Notes: generated by a model from the sequence alone, not told the origin. Shown: positions 9,418 through 22,424, counted from the first letter of the stretch. The stretch: 64,000 nucleotides of DNA from Streptomyces sp. NBC_01335 (GCF_035953295.1 NZ_CP108370.1:2108001-2172000), one strand, 5' to 3'. Program-made: numbers and translations.

Positions 9418-10262
9418 GTACGACCACGCTGACGAAGTCCCCCACCGACCGGGTGCCGGTCCTGCCCCCGAGCGACGAGGGGAGGATCGGGCTGCGCGCC
9501 AACCTGCGCCACATCGGGGCGCTGACCCGGCGCAACCTGCTCCAGATCAAGAAGGATCCGGAGTCGATGTTCGACGCGCTCCTGATGCCGGTGATCTTCA
9601 CGCTGCTCTTCACGTACGTGTTCGGCGGCTCGGTCGGCGGCTCCCTCGGCGGCGGCCGGGAGGAGTACCTCAACTACCTGATCCCCGGCCTGATGGCCAT
9701 GATGGGGATGAACATCGCCTCCGCCGTGGGCACCGGGGTCAACGACGACTTCCGCAAGGGCGTCATGGACCGGTTCCGCACGATGCCGATCGCCCGTTCC
9801 TCGGTGCTGATCGCGAAGATCGTGGTGGAGCTGGGCCGGATGATGGTCGCCACCATCATCCTGCTGGCGATGGGTTTCGCGCTCGGCATGGAGATCCAGA
9901 CCTCGTTCCTCGGTCTGCTCGAAGCCGTCGCGCTCTCGGCGGTGTTCGGCGCCGCCATCATGTGGATCTTCATCCTGCTCGGGCTGGCCATGAAGACGGC
10001 CCAGGCGGTCCAGGCGACGGGAATGCTGGTGCTGATGCCCCTGCAGTTCGGATCCTCCATCTTCGCGCCGACCCAGACGATGCCGGGCTGGCTGCAGACG
10101 TTCACCGAGTACAACCCGCTGTCGAACCTCGCCGACGCGGCGCGCGGCCTGATGATGGGCGGCCCGATCGCCCACTCGGTCTGGGTGACGCTCGCCTGGG
10201 CCGGCATCATCACCGTCGTGATGGCACCGCTCGCCGTCGCCAAGTTCCGCAAGGCGGCCTGA
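9414..10262 (+). CDS. ABC exporter permease, DrrB-like (ABC-2 type)
   Basis: The 282-residue membrane subunit has an N-terminal cytosolic arm ending in LTRRNLLQIKKDPESM, the DrrB coupling signature, then six hydrophobic helices. The stretch MDRFRTMPIARSSVL is the conserved ABC-2 cytosolic loop. It starts inside the stop of the ATPase gene (ATGA) and the two form one exporter. The operon ends at a hairpin shared with the convergent regulator gene. The cargo is not evident and no biosynthetic genes are adjacent. Confidence 0.92.
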   Translation: MSTTTLTKSPTDRVPVLPPSDEGRIGLRANLRHIGALTRRNLLQIKKDPESMFDALLMPVIFTLLFTYVFGGSVGGSLGGGREEYLNYLIPGLMAMMGMNIASAVGTGVNDDFRKGVMDRFRTMPIARSSVLIAKIVVELGRMMVATIILLAMGFALGMEIQTSFLGLLEAVALSAVFGAAIMWIFILLGLAMKTAQAVQATGMLVLMPLQFGSSIFAPTQTMPGWLQTFTEYNPLSNLADAARGLMMGGPIAHSVWVTLAWAGIITVVMAPLAVAKFRKAA

Positions 10263-10275
10263 CGACCGGGGCCCC

Positions 10276-10316
10276 GCGTCCGCCGTCCGCACCGCAGCCG
10301 GGCGTACGGCGGACGC
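10276..10316. terminator. Bidirectional hairpin between the ABC operon and the SARP gene
   Basis: An 11-bp perfect stem (10276-10286 with 10306-10316) with a 19-nt loop fills the 60-bp gap between the two convergent stop codons. Confidence 0.55.
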
Positions 10317-10322
10317 GCGGGA

Positions 10323-13829
<3,507 letters not shown>

Positions 13830-13871
13830 GGGGCCATTGTCCGTGAAGGGGATCGGGACTCGCACAGCCAC

Positions 13872-13887
13872 CCGATATATTCCGATA
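13872..13887 (-). promoter_or_regulatory. AT-rich motif before the SARP gene
   Basis: Minus-strand TATCGGAATATATCGG contains two TATCGG hexamers one helical turn apart and may also act as the -10 region. It matches the motif at 8356-8372 upstream of the ABC operon. Confidence 0.4.
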
Positions 13888-14250
13888 GCTCGCGTGGCGT
13901 CGGATGACTTTCCGTGGCGCCCCGGTCACACCCCGTACGGGAGGGAGCGGTACCGGCATCGGGGCGGGCTCCTCTCCGGCGCACGCGCCCGGACGATTCT
14001 CCGGTGGTGAACCCCGCGCGTTCACGGGCGAGTTGGGCAACCGGAGTCGCACGGAAGGGCGGAGCCCTCGAAGGCCGACCGGAGAGCGGCCGGTGGAGTG
14101 CGGCGGGAGACAGCGGCCGGTGGAAAGCAGCGGGAGACAGCGGCGGCGGACAGCGGCTGACGGGCAGGGGAGTTGACGGGGCCCGGCGGTCCGGAACCCG
14201 GTGCGCCAGGAGCCCGGCCCGATCCGGACGTGAGGCCCTACTCTCGTCGC
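13888..14250. repeat. Divergent intergenic region with a 27-bp tandem repeat
   Basis: This gap separates the divergent SARP and M50 protease genes. At 14086-14112 and 14113-14139 a 27-bp unit beginning GCGGCCGGTGGA is repeated with two or three changes, and a partial third copy follows to about 14155. The other part shows no gene or clear operator. A TTG at 14173 could extend the protease frame but codes low-complexity sequence. Confidence 0.55.
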
Positions 14251-15075
14251 ATGACCACTGCGATCAGCCGCCGCGACCGGCGCATCAGCCCGATCTTCCT
14301 CGGGATCGTCGCCGTCACGGCCGTCGCCGGCGTGGCCGTGTGGACGGGGTTCGCCGAGCAGACCGGGTTCGCGGTCTTCCTGTTCGTCACGGGTGGCTGG
14401 ATCGTGTCGCTCTGCCTCCACGAGTACGCGCACGCCCGTACGGCGCTGCACAGCGGGGACATCTCGATCGCGGAGAAGGGCTATCTGACGCTCAACCCGC
14501 TGAAGTACACGCACGCGCTGCTCAGCATCGTGCTGCCGGTGCTCTTCGTGATCATGGGTGGCATCGGGCTGCCCGGCGGTGCCGTCTACATCGAGCGGGG
14601 CCGTATCCGGGGGAGGTGGAAGCACAGCCTGATCTCTGCTGCGGGGCCGCTGACGAACGTCCTGTTCGCCGTCGTCTGCACGGCGCCGTTCTGGCTGGGC
14701 GGCCTCGACGGGGTGCCGATGGTGTTCCGGTTCGCGCTGGCGTTCCTGGCGCTGCTCCAGGTCACGGCGGCGATCCTCAACTTCGTACCGGTGCCGGGGC
14801 TGGACGGGTACGGGGTGATCGAGCCCTGGTTGTCGTACAAGGTCCGGCGCCAGGTGGAGCCGTTCGCGCCGTTCGGGCTGATCGCGGTGTTCGGGCTGCT
14901 GTGGGTGCCGGAGGTGAACGCCGTGTTCTTCGACGCCGTGGACGCGCTGCTGCGGGGGCTCGGGGTCAGCGACTTCGAGACGTACTGCGGGCTGGACACC
15001 TACCGCTTCTGGCAGGCGTTCTCCGACCAGCAGGACCTCCGCTGCGAGGCTCTGTCGGCGGCGCTGTCCGGGTAG
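14251..15075 (+). CDS. M50-type site-2 metalloprotease family membrane protein
   Basis: The 274-residue protein has about six hydrophobic segments. Zinc-protease residues are visible: HEYAHA (HExxH, near residue 65) inside a transmembrane segment, and FVPVPGLDGYG near 188, the second M50 zinc-ligand motif. Members cleave substrates within or near the membrane. The ATG at 14251 (MTTAISRRDRR) gives a normal positively charged N-terminus. The C-terminal 60 residues after the last helix are soluble and contain two Cys. Its substrate cannot be inferred: no sigma or anti-sigma gene is nearby. Confidence 0.88.
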   Translation: MTTAISRRDRRISPIFLGIVAVTAVAGVAVWTGFAEQTGFAVFLFVTGGWIVSLCLHEYAHARTALHSGDISIAEKGYLTLNPLKYTHALLSIVLPVLFVIMGGIGLPGGAVYIERGRIRGRWKHSLISAAGPLTNVLFAVVCTAPFWLGGLDGVPMVFRFALAFLALLQVTAAILNFVPVPGLDGYGVIEPWLSYKVRRQVEPFAPFGLIAVFGLLWVPEVNAVFFDAVDALLRGLGVSDFETYCGLDTYRFWQAFSDQQDLRCEALSAALSG

Positions 15076-15115
15076 GCCGCCGGCGCCCTGCCGCCCGCGC
15101 GGACCGGCCCTGCGG

Positions 15116-15289
15116 TCAGCCGCCGGCGGTCGCGCGGTGACGGCGCACGTAGTAGAGGGTCATGTTGGAGGAGAGCCCCGCCACCAGCACCCAGAGGATG
15201 CCGAGCAGGCTGCCCTGGACGAAGGAGACCACCGCGGCGACGACGGCGAGGACGCAGACGACGAGCGGGTAGAGGGCGATGCGGGGCAT
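15116..15289 (-). CDS. Small two-helix membrane protein
   Basis: This 57-residue protein starts MPRIALYPLVV and has two hydrophobic helices joined by a short turn, then a basic tail YVRRHRATAGG. The ATG at 15289 is preceded on the minus strand by CAGGAGC at good spacing, which decides this start over a longer reading to 15340. I do not recognise the family. It converges on the protease gene with a 40-bp gap. Confidence 0.6.
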   Translation of the reverse strand: MPRIALYPLVVCVLAVVAAVVSFVQGSLLGILWVLVAGLSSNMTLYYVRRHRATAGG

Positions 15290-15436
15290 GGGGGCGGCTC
15301 CTGTCCGGGGTGGTGCGTGGTCCGGTCCAGTGTCCCTCATGCCCCGTTCCGTTCCGCCCCGGGTACGGCCCCGGGGCGCGGGGCGTCCCGTACGGATCTC
15401 CCGATACGGACCACCCGGTGCGTCACCCGGTACGGA

Positions 15437-16147
15437 TCACACGTCGGTGGCGCGCAGTCCCGCGTGTGCCTTGTACCGGCGGTTGACCGAGATCAGGTTG
15501 GCGACCAGCGACTCGACCTGGTGGGCGTTGCGCAGCCGTCCGGCGAAGACGCCGCGCATGCCCGCGATGCGGCCGGCGAGGGCCTGCACGATGTCGGTGT
15601 CGGCGCGGGCCTCGCCCAGCACCATCACGTCGGTGTCGATCTCGTCGATGGCGGCGTCCTGGAGCAGCACCGCCGAGAGGTGGTGGAAGGCGGCGGTGAC
15701 GCGGGAGTCGGGCAGCAGGGCGGCGGCCTGTTCGGCGGCGCTGCCCTCCTCCGGCTTGAGGGCGTAGGCACCCTTCTTGTCGAAGCCGAGCGGGTTGACG
15801 CAGTCGACGACGAGCTTGCCCGCGAGCTCCGCGCGCAGCGACTCCAGCGTCTTGGCGTGGCCCTCCCACGGCACGGCGACGATCACGATGTCGCTGCGGA
15901 GCGCGCAGGCGGCGTTGTCCGCGCCCTCGATGCCGAGTCCGAGTTCGGCGGCGGCTTCGGCGGCGCGGGCGGCGTCGCGGGAGCCGATGGTCACGCGCTG
16001 CCCCGCGCGGGCGAGGCGGTAGGCGAGTCCGCGGCCCTGCGGCCCGGTGCCGCCGAGCACGCCGACGGTGAGTCCGGAGACGTCGGGCAGGTCCCAGGGG
16101 TCCTTGGCGGGCGCCTTGGGCGCGCCGGCACTGTCGTGGGTAGTCAT
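15437..16147 (-). CDS. npdG: F420H2:NADP+ oxidoreductase
   Basis: The enzyme transfers hydride between NADPH and coenzyme F420, supplying F420H2 to reductases in actinomycetes. The 236-residue product shows the Rossmann nucleotide-binding start TVGVLGGTGPQGRGLAYRLA, the NADP-phosphate contact GSRDAARA, IVIVAVPWEGHA and the family stretch VVDCVNPLGFDKKG. The ATG at 16147 (MTTHDSAG) is chosen; upstream sequence is unlike coding. It is divergent from an unknown gene at 16343. The assignment rests on family motifs and is good, though some relatives use other deazaflavin substrates. Confidence 0.92.
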   Translation of the reverse strand: MTTHDSAGAPKAPAKDPWDLPDVSGLTVGVLGGTGPQGRGLAYRLARAGQRVTIGSRDAARAAEAAAELGLGIEGADNAACALRSDIVIVAVPWEGHAKTLESLRAELAGKLVVDCVNPLGFDKKGAYALKPEEGSAAEQAAALLPDSRVTAAFHHLSAVLLQDAAIDEIDTDVMVLGEARADTDIVQALAGRIAGMRGVFAGRLRNAHQVESLVANLISVNRRYKAHAGLRATDV

Positions 16148-16342
16148 GGCCCCGACACTACTGCGGAGTACCGGCTCTCCGGCGGCACACCCCGGCCCGT
16201 GCGCGAACGTCCGGCACATGTCCCGCACGAGCCCCGCCCGCGCCCCGCGCGTCTCCCGTACGCGCCCCGCACGCGTCCCGTACGGGTGCACCTTCCGTGT
16301 CCGGCTGCGGAACGCCCGCGGGCTGCTGCATGATGCCGGGCC

Positions 16343-16945
16343 ATGGATGCCGTGCGCGTGGCGCTGTTGCGTGAGGTGCTCGCCGGGACCGAGTGGCCGG
16401 GCGCGGCCCGCCGGTTCGCCGGGGCGCTTCGTTCGTCCGTCGTCCCGCAGGGCGGTGGGCTGTTACTGGTCGGGACCGAGACGTACGAGCCCTGGCACCT
16501 GGCGGCGCACCTGGTCGACGAGGCGGCGTGGTCGGGGCTGCCGGAGCTGACTCCCACGCTGGTACGCCACCGGGTGCGGCCGGCCGATCCGGCGCATCTG
16601 GCGGTGGGGCTGGGACGGATCGAGGCGGCCGGGCGCGGCGAGACGCTGCTGCTGGTGGCGCCGGAGCGGCCGGACGGCGGGCTGATGGAGCGGGTGTGGG
16701 ACGCCCGGCGCTCGGGGGCGACCGTCCTCACGCTGGGCGGTGGCGATCCCGAGGTGCGGGGGCTCGGCCACGAGGCGCTGGTGGTGACAGAGGAGGACGA
16801 CGTGGACCTGGACACCGTGCAGCATCTGGTGAGCGCGGCGGCCGGGGAGACCGGGCGGCCGTCGGCGCACGGGCGGCGCTCGTTCCGGGACCGGCTCTCA
16901 CGGCTCGCGGACCGGCTCACGGCACCGCCACCGGCGCGGTGGTAG
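16343..16945 (+). CDS. Conserved-looking hypothetical protein, 200 residues
   Basis: I do not recognise a named family. The protein is soluble, with an alternating alpha/beta pattern: helix RVALLREVLAG, strand GGGLLLVGTE, helix WHLAAHLVDEA, strand ETLLLVAPE, and GATVLTLGGGD followed by EALVV. This is the pattern of a SIS-like or Rossmann-like sugar-phosphate fold, but no active-site motif is evident. The C-terminal 35 residues are Arg-rich. It lies between npdG (divergent) and an MFS gene on the same strand 115 bases downstream. Codon usage is normal for the chromosome. Confidence 0.75.
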   Translation: MDAVRVALLREVLAGTEWPGAARRFAGALRSSVVPQGGGLLLVGTETYEPWHLAAHLVDEAAWSGLPELTPTLVRHRVRPADPAHLAVGLGRIEAAGRGETLLLVAPERPDGGLMERVWDARRSGATVLTLGGGDPEVRGLGHEALVVTEEDDVDLDTVQHLVSAAAGETGRPSAHGRRSFRDRLSRLADRLTAPPPARW

Positions 16946-17060
16946 GGCGCGGGCACGCGCTGCGCCCCCCGTGCCGCCGGGACGTCTTCGCTGGTAGGGC
17001 GGGTGCCGGGGCCGAGGAGGGGTTGCGCCGGACCCCCGGAGGGCCGGACCATGATCTCTC

Positions 17061-18401
17061 GTGAACGACCCGCGCCCGCGCCGCGCTTCCCGTACCCTTC
17101 GCTCCCTCCTTCCCGACCTCGCCCCCTGGCACGCCTCCGCCGATTTCCGGTTGCTCTGGGGCCAGGGGCTGATCACGTACTTCGGCAGTTTCATGGCGCT
17201 GATCGCGCTGCCGCTCCAGATCAAGGAGCTGACCGGGTCCCCGCTGGCGGTCGGGGCGATGGGCGCGGTCGAACTCGTGCCGCTGGTGGTCTTCGGGCTG
17301 TACGGCGGGGCGCTCGCGGACGCGGTGGACCGCCGCAAGGTCATCCTCGGCACCGAGGCCGGGCTCGGTGTGCTGGCCGTGATCCTGCTGGTCAACGCCC
17401 TGCTGCCGGACCCGCTGCTCTGGCCGTTGTACGTCGTGGCCGGGGGCGTCTCGGCGCTCGCCGGGCTCCAGCGGCCCGCGCTCGACTCGCTGCTGGCGCG
17501 GATCGTGCCGCACGAGCACCTGCCGGCCGCCGCCGCGCTGAACGCCCTGCGCTGGCAGGCGGGCGCGATCGCGGGGCCGGCCCTGGCGGGCCTGGTCGTC
17601 GCCTACGCCGGGCACGCCACCGCGTACGCGGTCACCGTCGTCACCTTCACCGTCTCGGTCGTCCTCTGCCTGCGGCTCACCCCCGCGCCGCCCGCCCGGA
17701 ACGCGCAGAAGCCGTCGCTGCGCGGGATCGCCGAGGGCGCGGCGTACGCGTGGAGCCGGCCGGTGCTGCTGGGGACGTACGCGATCGACCTGGCCGCGAT
17801 GTTCTTCGCCTTCCCGAACGCGGTCTTCCCGTTCCTCGCGGACGACCTCGGCGCCCCCTGGTCGCTGGGGCTGATGTATGCCGCCGGGTCGGTGGGCTCG
17901 CTGGTGCTGGGGCTGACCAGCGGCTGGACGTCCCGGGTGCGGCGGCACGGGCTCTTCGTGGTGTTCGGGGCCGCCGCCTGGGGGCTGGCCATCGCGGGCG
18001 CGGGGCTCTTCGACAGCGTCTGGCCGGTGCTGGTCTGCCTGGGCGTCGCGGGCGCGGGCGACATGCTGAGCGGACTGGGCCGCTCCGCCATCTGGAACCA
18101 GACCATCCCGGAGGAGCTGCGGGGCCGGCTGGCCGGCATCGAGGTGCTCTCCTACAGCGTCGGGCCGCAGCTCGGCCAGGTCCGGGCCGGTGCGATGGCG
18201 GGGTGGACCGGCACCCGCTCGGCGGTCTGGACCGGTGGGGTCGCCTGCGTCGCCTCGGTGGCCCTGCTGACGGCGGCGCTCCCGAAGCTGCTCCGGTACG
18301 ACTCCGCCACCGACGAGGACGCCGTACGCCGCCGGGACGCCGCGACGGCCGCCCCGGCGGACCCGGACGCGCCCGCCGCACCCGCCGCGCCGGCTTTCTA
18401 G
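17061..18401 (+). CDS. MFS exporter, EntS-like (DHA3 family)
   Basis: This 446-residue protein has about 12 hydrophobic segments. The opening [20 protein letters not shown] and the motif [16 protein letters not shown] are typical of the enterobactin/macrolide exporter group (EntS, MefA). [17 protein letters not shown] is the conserved half-way motif. GTG at 17061 is the start. The C-terminal 35 residues are an Ala/Pro/Asp tail. It has no operon partner: the next gene is convergent 41 bases on. Substrates of the group include siderophores and macrolides; which applies here is unknown. Confidence 0.88.
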   Translation: MNDPRPRRASRTLRSLLPDLAPWHASADFRLLWGQGLITYFGSFMALIALPLQIKELTGSPLAVGAMGAVELVPLVVFGLYGGALADAVDRRKVILGTEAGLGVLAVILLVNALLPDPLLWPLYVVAGGVSALAGLQRPALDSLLARIVPHEHLPAAAALNALRWQAGAIAGPALAGLVVAYAGHATAYAVTVVTFTVSVVLCLRLTPAPPARNAQKPSLRGIAEGAAYAWSRPVLLGTYAIDLAAMFFAFPNAVFPFLADDLGAPWSLGLMYAAGSVGSLVLGLTSGWTSRVRRHGLFVVFGAAAWGLAIAGAGLFDSVWPVLVCLGVAGAGDMLSGLGRSAIWNQTIPEELRGRLAGIEVLSYSVGPQLGQVRAGAMAGWTGTRSAVWTGGVACVASVALLTAALPKLLRYDSATDEDAVRRRDAATAAPADPDAPAAPAAPAF

Positions 18402-18442
18402 GACGGCACGCCCCCCCAAGGCGCGGGGTCACCGCGCGGGGT

Positions 18443-18667
18443 TCAGGAGGCCGGGGGCCGGTTGCGGTCGTGCCACTTGGGGTCGGTGTCCCACTCCAGG
18501 TTCCGCTCCTGCGCGGTGTCCATGGCGTGCTGCGCCGCCTCGCGCGAGGCGTACGGGCCGAAGCGGTCCTTCGCCGGGCACTCGGGGCCTTCCTCGACCT
18601 TTTTGTGCTCCAGGCAGTAGTACCACTCGCCCGGTTTGCCGACCGTGCGCTTCTTGAACAGGGCCAT
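18443..18667 (-). CDS. Small conserved hypothetical protein, 74 residues
   Basis: The product starts [20 protein letters not shown] and has a compact folded look with two Cys ([19 protein letters not shown]) and [15 protein letters not shown], a segment reminiscent of SPOR-like repeats. The ATG at 18667 is preceded by AAGGAG at ideal spacing. Such short proteins are common next to map in Streptomyces, but I cannot give a function. It is divergent from map. Confidence 0.75.
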   Translation of the reverse strand: MALFKKRTVGKPGEWYYCLEHKKVEEGPECPAKDRFGPYASREAAQHAMDTAQERNLEWDTDPKWHDRNRPPAS

Positions 18668-18724
18668 CGGGACTCCTTTCCTCTGTGCCAGCTTGCCCCA
18701 GGGGCGCTGGTTAGACTCGCTGAC

Positions 18725-19582
18725 ATGTCTGGTCAGTCGCTGCTCGCACCCGGGGAGATCTCTCCCGTCCGTTCCGTACCCGGAAATATCCGGCGCCCCG
18801 AGTACGTGGGCAAGCCGGGTCCGAAGCCGTACACCGGCCCGGAGATCCAGGACTCCGACACCGTCGAGCGGATGCGTATCGCGGGCCGGATCGCCGCGCA
18901 GGCGATGGAGGAGGCCGCCAAGCACATCGCGCCCGGCGTCACCACCGACGAACTGGACCGGGTGGCCCACGACTTCATGGTCGACCACGGCGCCTACCCG
19001 TCGACGCTCGGCTACCGCGGCTTCCCCAAGTCCCTGTGCACGTCGGTCAACGAGGTCATCTGCCACGGCATCCCCGACACGACGGTGCTGCGCGACGGCG
19101 ACATCGTGAACCTCGACGTGACGGCGTACATCAACGGCGTGCACGGCGACAACAACGCCACCTACCTCTGCGGCGACGTGGACGAGGAGTCGCGGCTGCT
19201 GGTGGAGCGCACCCGGGAGTCGCTGAACCGGGCCATCAAGGCGGTCCGCCCCGGCCGTCAGATCAACGTGATCGGCCGGGTCATCGAGTCGTACGCCAAG
19301 CGCTTCGGCTACGGCGTGGTGCGGGACTTCACCGGGCACGGCATCAACACCTCGTTCCACTCCGGCCTGATCGTGCCGCACTACGACAGCCCGCACGCCA
19401 CCACCGTGATGCAGCCGGGGATGACGTTCACCATCGAGCCGATGCTGACCCTGGGCACCCACGAGTACGACATGTGGGACGACGGCTGGACCGTGCTGAC
19501 CAAGGACCGCAAGCGGACCGCCCAGTTCGAGCACACCCTGGTGGTGACGGAGACCGGAGCGGACGTCCTCACCCTGCCGTAG
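18725..19582 (+). CDS. map: Methionine aminopeptidase type I
   Basis: The enzyme removes the initiator Met from nascent proteins. The 285-residue product has the pita-bread metal ligands in order: [16 protein letters not shown] (two Asp), [11 protein letters not shown] (His), [11 protein letters not shown] (Glu) and [10 protein letters not shown] (Glu). The N-terminal 40 residues include [11 protein letters not shown], the extension of the actinobacterial MAP form that binds SH3-like partners. The ATG at 18725 is chosen because the frame upstream overlaps a divergent gene. A strong terminator follows. Assignment is certain. Confidence 0.97.
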   Translation: MSGQSLLAPGEISPVRSVPGNIRRPEYVGKPGPKPYTGPEIQDSDTVERMRIAGRIAAQAMEEAAKHIAPGVTTDELDRVAHDFMVDHGAYPSTLGYRGFPKSLCTSVNEVICHGIPDTTVLRDGDIVNLDVTAYINGVHGDNNATYLCGDVDEESRLLVERTRESLNRAIKAVRPGRQINVIGRVIESYAKRFGYGVVRDFTGHGINTSFHSGLIVPHYDSPHATTVMQPGMTFTIEPMLTLGTHEYDMWDDGWTVLTKDRKRTAQFEHTLVVTETGADVLTLP

Positions 19583-19606
19583 GGCCGACGGGTACCTCCG
19601 GCACGA

Positions 19607-19664
19607 GCGAGCGCCCGGTGGGACGGAACCGGTGACTTCCGGTTCCGTCCCACCGGGCGCTCGC
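19607..19664 (+). terminator. Strong intrinsic terminator after map
   Basis: A perfect 26-bp stem (19607-19632 with 19639-19664), a 6-nt loop and then TTTT. It is the longest hairpin in the window and separates map from the iron-regulated gene downstream. Confidence 0.9.
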
Positions 19665-19711
19665 TTTTCCCGGGCACGGAGTATTTACCGACAAGGGGTC
19701 GGCAACCTGTT

Positions 19712-19730
19712 GACTTAGGTAAGCCTAAGC
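19712..19730. promoter_or_regulatory. DmdR1/IdeR-type iron box
   Basis: The sequence around CTTAGGTAAGCCTAAG (19714-19729) matches the DtxR-family iron-box pattern TTAGGTTAG-n-CTAACCTAA, with the two TTAGG/CCTAA arms intact. It lies about 105 bases before the heme oxygenase start, so that gene should be repressed by Fe2+-DmdR. Confidence 0.75.
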
Positions 19731-19832
19731 AAGAGGATCGGGGGGTGGTCGACGCGGCGCGAGCCGCCGCGTCGGTGCCCCACGTTTCCGTCCTTCCCGG
19801 TTTTCCGCTCTCTCGGCCCCCGGAGGCCCGCC

Positions 19833-20501
19833 TTGGACACGTCCACCGGCACCGTCACCCCGTTCTCCACGGTCATCCGCACCGCGTCCCACGAGCAGCA
19901 CACGGAGGCGGAGACCTCGACCTTCATGGGAGACCTGCTCGGCGGGCGCCTGGGAGTGGACGCGTACACCCGGTACACCGAGCAGTTGTGGTTCGTGTAC
20001 CGGGCGTTGGAGGAGGGTGCCGAGCGGCTGCGGCAGGACCCGGTCGCGGGGCCCTTCATACAGGCGCCGCTGATGCGGCTCACCGAACTGGAGCGGGACC
20101 TCGCGCACCTGCGGGGCCCGGGGTGGCGCGAGGGCCTGGAGCCGCTGCCGGCCACCGCCGCGTACGCCGAGCGGGTCGCCGCCTGCGCCCGCGACTGGCC
20201 TGCCGGATACATAGCGCACCACTACACCCGCTACCTCGGCGACCTCTCCGGCGGGCAGATCATCCGCGACCGGGCCGAGAAGGCCTGGGGCTTCGCGCAC
20301 AAGGGCGACGGGGTGCGGTTCTACGTCTTCGAGGAGATCACCAACCCCGCGGCCTTCAAGCGGAGTTACCGCGAACTGCTGGACGCCGTCGACGCCGACG
20401 ACCTGGAGCGGCAGCGCATCGTGGACGAGTGCAAGCGCGCCTTCGCGCTGAACACGGCCGTCTTCCGGGAGTTGGGGGACGTCTTTCCGCTCAGCGCCTG
20501 A
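19833..20501 (+). CDS. Heme oxygenase (biliverdin-producing)
   Basis: The enzyme opens heme to biliverdin, CO and Fe2+, recovering iron from host or environmental heme. The 222-residue helical protein has the proximal ligand region RTASHEQHTEAE near residue 20 and the distal-helix glycine motif YLGDLSGGQIIRD near 135, the two best marks of HO-1/HmuO. The start is TTG at 19833, favoured by CCCGGAGGC eight bases upstream. The iron box upstream fits its role. It stands alone; no heme uptake ABC genes are adjacent. A GC hairpin follows. Confidence 0.94.
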   Translation: MDTSTGTVTPFSTVIRTASHEQHTEAETSTFMGDLLGGRLGVDAYTRYTEQLWFVYRALEEGAERLRQDPVAGPFIQAPLMRLTELERDLAHLRGPGWREGLEPLPATAAYAERVAACARDWPAGYIAHHYTRYLGDLSGGQIIRDRAEKAWGFAHKGDGVRFYVFEEITNPAAFKRSYRELLDAVDADDLERQRIVDECKRAFALNTAVFRELGDVFPLSA

Positions 20502-20508
20502 CGGGAAC

Positions 20509-20550
20509 GCGGCCGCCCTTTCCGCCCGGCGGGCGGCGGCGGGCGGCCGC
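20509..20550. terminator. Hairpin between heme oxygenase and a PhzF-like gene
   Basis: A 10-bp perfect stem (20509-20518 with 20541-20550) lies between two convergent genes and can serve both. Confidence 0.5.
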
Positions 20551-20556
20551 GCGTGC

Positions 20557-21228
20557 TCAGCTCCTGACCGCGAGCACGACCCGGCCGCCGAGCTCCACCG
20601 TGCCGTCCGGTGCGGGCGCGGTGAGGATCTGGGAGCCGCGCCCCTGGGTGATGTTGAGTGCGCGGCCGAGCCGTGCGGTGAGCAGCAGCGCGGCGGCTCC
20701 CGTCGCCTCGTCCTCGATGATGCCGTCGTCGCGGCGCGGGAACGCCCGTGCGCGTACGCGCCCCGCCGCCTCGTCCTCCCAGGCCCACACGTACAGCCAG
20801 CCCTCGCCCGGCGGGGGGCCGGTCAGCGCGTCGACCTCGGCGGCGGAGTCGTACCGCACCAGCTCCCTGGGCGGTGCCCACTCCGGGCGGGCGGTGATCC
20901 AGGTGAACTCGCCGTCCTGGCGGGCGAAGACGTCCCCCACCTCCAGCTCCAGGATCTCCAGGTCGAGCAGCCAGGCGGCGCCGACGATCGGGTGCCCGGC
21001 GAACGGCAGCCGGAGCCCCGGGGTCCGGATGTCCACCTGACCGCGCTCCGGGTCGTCCACGAAGACCGTTTCGCTGAAGCCCAGTTCGGCGGCGAGCGCC
21101 TGGCGCGCGGTGTCGTCGGGGTAGTCGTGCCCGTCCCGTACGACACCGAGGGCGTTCCCGTGCCGGCCGTCGGGGGCGCAGAACACCCGCAGGACGTCGA
21201 TGCCGTCGGGTACGTCGAATTCACTCAT
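20557..21228 (-). CDS. PhzF-family protein
   Basis: The 223-residue protein belongs to the PhzF/diaminopimelate-epimerase-like fold. Visible marks: DVLRVFCAPDGRHGNALGVV, AAELGFSETVFVDD (catalytic Glu position), LPFAGHPIVGAAWLL and DEATGAAALLL. It is shorter than usual (about 270-290), lacking part of the second half. The ATG at 21228 (MSEFDV) is favoured over 21240. Members isomerise small acids in phenazine and other pathways, but most are of unknown substrate. A full-length relative lies at 31980-32834. Confidence 0.85.
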   Translation of the reverse strand: MSEFDVPDGIDVLRVFCAPDGRHGNALGVVRDGHDYPDDTARQALAAELGFSETVFVDDPERGQVDIRTPGLRLPFAGHPIVGAAWLLDLEILELEVGDVFARQDGEFTWITARPEWAPPRELVRYDSAAEVDALTGPPPGEGWLYVWAWEDEAAGRVRARAFPRRDDGIIEDEATGAAALLLTARLGRALNITQGRGSQILTAPAPDGTVELGGRVVLAVRS

Positions 21229-21434
21229 ACCGGCATTCAAGCATTCGTTCGGGAGCCGGTCGTTCCGGAAGGGGGCGGTGATACCGCGTGTGGGGGCGTA
21301 CCGGAAATCGAGGTGCTGCTCCCGGGCACGCCCTCACGGCGTATATCGACTCCTCGCCCTCGTACGCTTCTTCGCCCCGGTAGGGTTCGGACGGTCAGTG
21401 CGGACGACGGATCAGAAGGCGCAGAAGGCAACGG

Positions 21435-22424
21435 ATGAGAAGGCTGGGTCGGTCGGCGGCGGGGCTCGCGGTGGCGACGGTACTGGGCATGACGGCGAGC
21501 GGCTGCGTGACCGTGCACGGGGAACTCGCGCAGGTACCCGCGGCGACGAAGTCCGAGGCGGACCAAGCCCTGAAGGACTTCCTCACCGCGTACAACAAGG
21601 CGAACGCGGCCGTCGATCCCGCGCTGGACGCGGAGCGGGTGACCGGGGCACTCGGGGCGGTCAACCAGGCGGGGCTGAAGGCCCGGTCCACGTACACCGA
21701 CAAGGACGCCGCGGCGGCACGCGATCCGCTGGAGCTGTCGGACACGCACTACGTCATACCCAAGAAGGCGGGCTGGCCGCGGTACTTCTTCGCGAACGCC
21801 GACTCCAACCGTGACGTGGACAAGGGCGACCAGGACACCCGCTGGCTGCTGGTCTTCGAACGGACCGGCCCGGACGCGCTGTGGACGGTGCCCTATCTCG
21901 GGGTCGTAGCGCCGTCGGAGGTACCGGAGTTCGCGCTGGACGCGGACGGGCTGGCGAAACCCGCCGAGACCCTGGGCGCCGAACTCGCGGTGCGGCCCGA
22001 GGACTTGAGTACCTCGTACACCGGTTACCTGTCCACCGGGGCGCCGGACGTGTTCGCGGCGGGCTCGACCACCTCGGGCTGGCGGGCCGCACGCGCGGCG
22101 ACGAAGAAGCCGGGGTTCTCGTTCCAGTACGTCGACCGCCCGCTGGACGGCGCGTTCCGCCCGTTCGGGCTCGCGACGAAGGACGGCGGGGCGCTGGTCT
22201 TCTTCAGCAGCAAGCACTACGAACGCCAGACGGCCGCCCAGGGTCTGAAGCCCGAGGTGAACCGGGACACCCAGGCGCTGCTCACGGGCGAGGTGAAGAG
22301 CACCCTCACCAAGGAGCGCGTCTCCAGCCAGCTGGTGTACGTGCCCGCGCGGGGCGCCGCCGGGGGCGCGAAGGTGACCGTACTGAACCGGCTGCCGGGA
22401 CTGGTCTCGGCGACCGGCGAGTAG
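21435..22424 (+). CDS. Predicted secreted lipoprotein, unknown function
   Basis: The N-terminus MRRLGRSAAGLAVATVLGMT ends in the lipobox ASGC (Cys about residue 24), so the 329-residue protein should be exported and lipid-anchored. The mature part is soluble, with a helical start (SEADQALKDFLTAYNKANAAVD) and a C-terminal beta-rich half ending in SSQLVYVPARG. Its pattern is like the DUF8094-type lipoproteins common in Streptomyces, but I am not certain of that family. It stands alone between divergent and convergent neighbours. No enzyme motif is visible. Confidence 0.75.
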   Translation: MRRLGRSAAGLAVATVLGMTASGCVTVHGELAQVPAATKSEADQALKDFLTAYNKANAAVDPALDAERVTGALGAVNQAGLKARSTYTDKDAAAARDPLELSDTHYVIPKKAGWPRYFFANADSNRDVDKGDQDTRWLLVFERTGPDALWTVPYLGVVAPSEVPEFALDADGLAKPAETLGAELAVRPEDLSTSYTGYLSTGAPDVFAAGSTTSGWRAARAATKKPGFSFQYVDRPLDGAFRPFGLATKDGGALVFFSSKHYERQTAAQGLKPEVNRDTQALLTGEVKSTLTKERVSSQLVYVPARGAAGGAKVTVLNRLPGLVSATGE

